Source of the DNA: DALYDK01 sp964415715
GTDB taxonomy: Bacteria > Patescibacteriota > Saccharimonadia > Saccharimonadales > CAIOMD01
Assembly (NCBI GenBank): GCA_964415715.1
Contig: CAYQBK010000088.1
Span: forward strand, 1 to 23,059
Direction: 5' to 3'
Length of the DNA stretch: 23,059 nt
Below are positions 22,762-23,059 of this stretch, piece by piece. Made by a program: the position numbers and the translations under genes. The notes under the pieces were generated by a model. It was not told the DNA's origin and did not search any database. It was given only the letters and a program-made list of their open reading frames with translations. How positions within the stretch are numbered: the stretch's first letter is position 1; each line of letters opens with the position of its first letter.

Positions 22762-22930
22762 TACACTCGACTTATGCAAAATTTCTGCCCCATCTGAACT
22801 ATTTCGACCGACTAAAACTGATTTTTCTGCCGTCAATGTATCTACAGATACCTTTCCGTCAGATAAAATCAGTTTTAACTCATCCGAAACTAGCTCAGCT
22901 AGGGCAGGGATTTTGCGTAAGTCGAGTATA
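22762..22930. mobile_element. 169-bp foldback (MITE-like) element
   Basis: The two halves are near reverse complements over about 85 bp each. The ends are TACACTCGACTTATGCAAAA (22762-22781) and, on the opposite strand, TATACTCGACTTACGCAAAA (22930-22911). Shared inner blocks are CTGCCC, CTGA.CTA, TTTCG and AAAACTGATTTT, and the centre is GTATCT-AC-AGATAC. TA stands at both outer edges, as with a TA target duplication of IS630/mariner-type elements. It has no plausible transposase, so it would be non-autonomous. As RNA it would form one long hairpin. It begins right after the stop codon of the thioredoxin-like gene. Confidence 0.75.
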
Positions 22931-22959
22931 TTTTGGGTTTTTAAATTTTGTCGAGTATA
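22921..22959 (+). repeat. GTCGAGTATA direct repeats
   Basis: GTCGAGTATA occurs at 22921-22930 (end of the foldback element), again at 22950-22959, 29 bp on, and once more at 8147-8156. The copy at 22950 runs into TATAAT. They may be traces of further element ends or a binding site. Confidence 0.5.
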
Positions 22960-23059
22960 ATATAAATTACAATTTAGTAAATACATTTTGATTATTATAA
23001 TCAAATTAGTGGCCATCAACCACGAAGTATCGAGAAGAACAGGCTCTAAACCTAACTAG

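Noticed and set aside
22750..23019. 89-codon minus-strand ORF, the only candidate ending in TGA
   Set aside because: It lies mostly inside the foldback element, so its open frame is explained by the palindrome; no Shine-Dalgarno.
23009..23059. 16-codon ORF (GTG start, TAG at the window end) with TATAAT 7 nt upstream
   Set aside because: Very short and unrecognised, although the promoter-to-start spacing matches the leaderless pattern; could be real but cannot be supported here.
1..23059. CRISPR array, tRNA or rRNA genes
   Set aside because: No regularly spaced repeats and no tRNA T-loop or rRNA signatures were found in the intergenic regions.

Overview
The window is a gene-dense, AT-rich bacterial chromosome segment with short, streamlined versions of universal genes. 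It most likely comes from a Patescibacteria/CPR organism, with Candidatus Saccharibacteria (TM7) as the best guess. The reasons are a 591-residue IF2, a four-repeat S1 protein, a DUF5663-type protein, a class II ribonucleotide reductase with its own NrdR, and several small proteins without familiar relatives. The assignment is inference, because no rRNA lies in the window.

Layout. Positions 1-50 hold the start of a minus-strand gene resembling a DDE transposase, preceded by terminator-like hairpins. Positions 410-1697 (minus) carry an HExxH/zinc-ribbon protein and a ROK sugar kinase. Positions 1872-5344 (plus) carry rpsA-like, infB and a DUF5663 protein, closed by a strong hairpin shared with the convergent fmt/def pair (5427-6879, minus). 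fmt is interrupted by an in-frame TGA. A minus-strand gene of unknown function (7058-7930) has a leader with a possible 15-codon peptide and a hairpin. A small unknown gene (8419-8685) faces priA (8693-10615, minus). Positions 10709-13040 form a plus-strand group: winged-helix protein, rpsU, yqeY, adk, map. Positions 13207-15974 hold a three-gene unit of unknown role: a PRTase-like protein, a helical protein and a TIM-barrel (BtpA-like) protein broken by a one-base frameshift. Cell division genes ftsA and ftsZ follow (16121-18895), then the deoxynucleotide module nrdR, nrdJ and a cysteine-less thioredoxin-fold protein (19029-22761). The window ends with a 169-bp imperfect palindrome that looks like a foldback/MITE element.

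How it works together. Most genes serve translation (S1, IF2, S21, Def, Fmt, Map, YqeY), nucleotide supply (Adk, NrdJ/NrdR), replication restart (PriA) and division (FtsA/FtsZ). The start side and the end carry mobile-element traces.

Main points for a second look: (1) the foldback element after the thioredoxin-like gene; (2) a dispersed repeat in inverted orientation at 384-426 and 6940-6994; (3) the TGA inside fmt, while none of the 23 complete genes uses TGA as stop; (4) six genes whose -10 box sits 6-9 nt before the start codon, suggesting leaderless mRNAs; (5) the PRTase/helical/TIM-barrel operon; (6) the leader peptide plus hairpin before the 7058-7930 gene.
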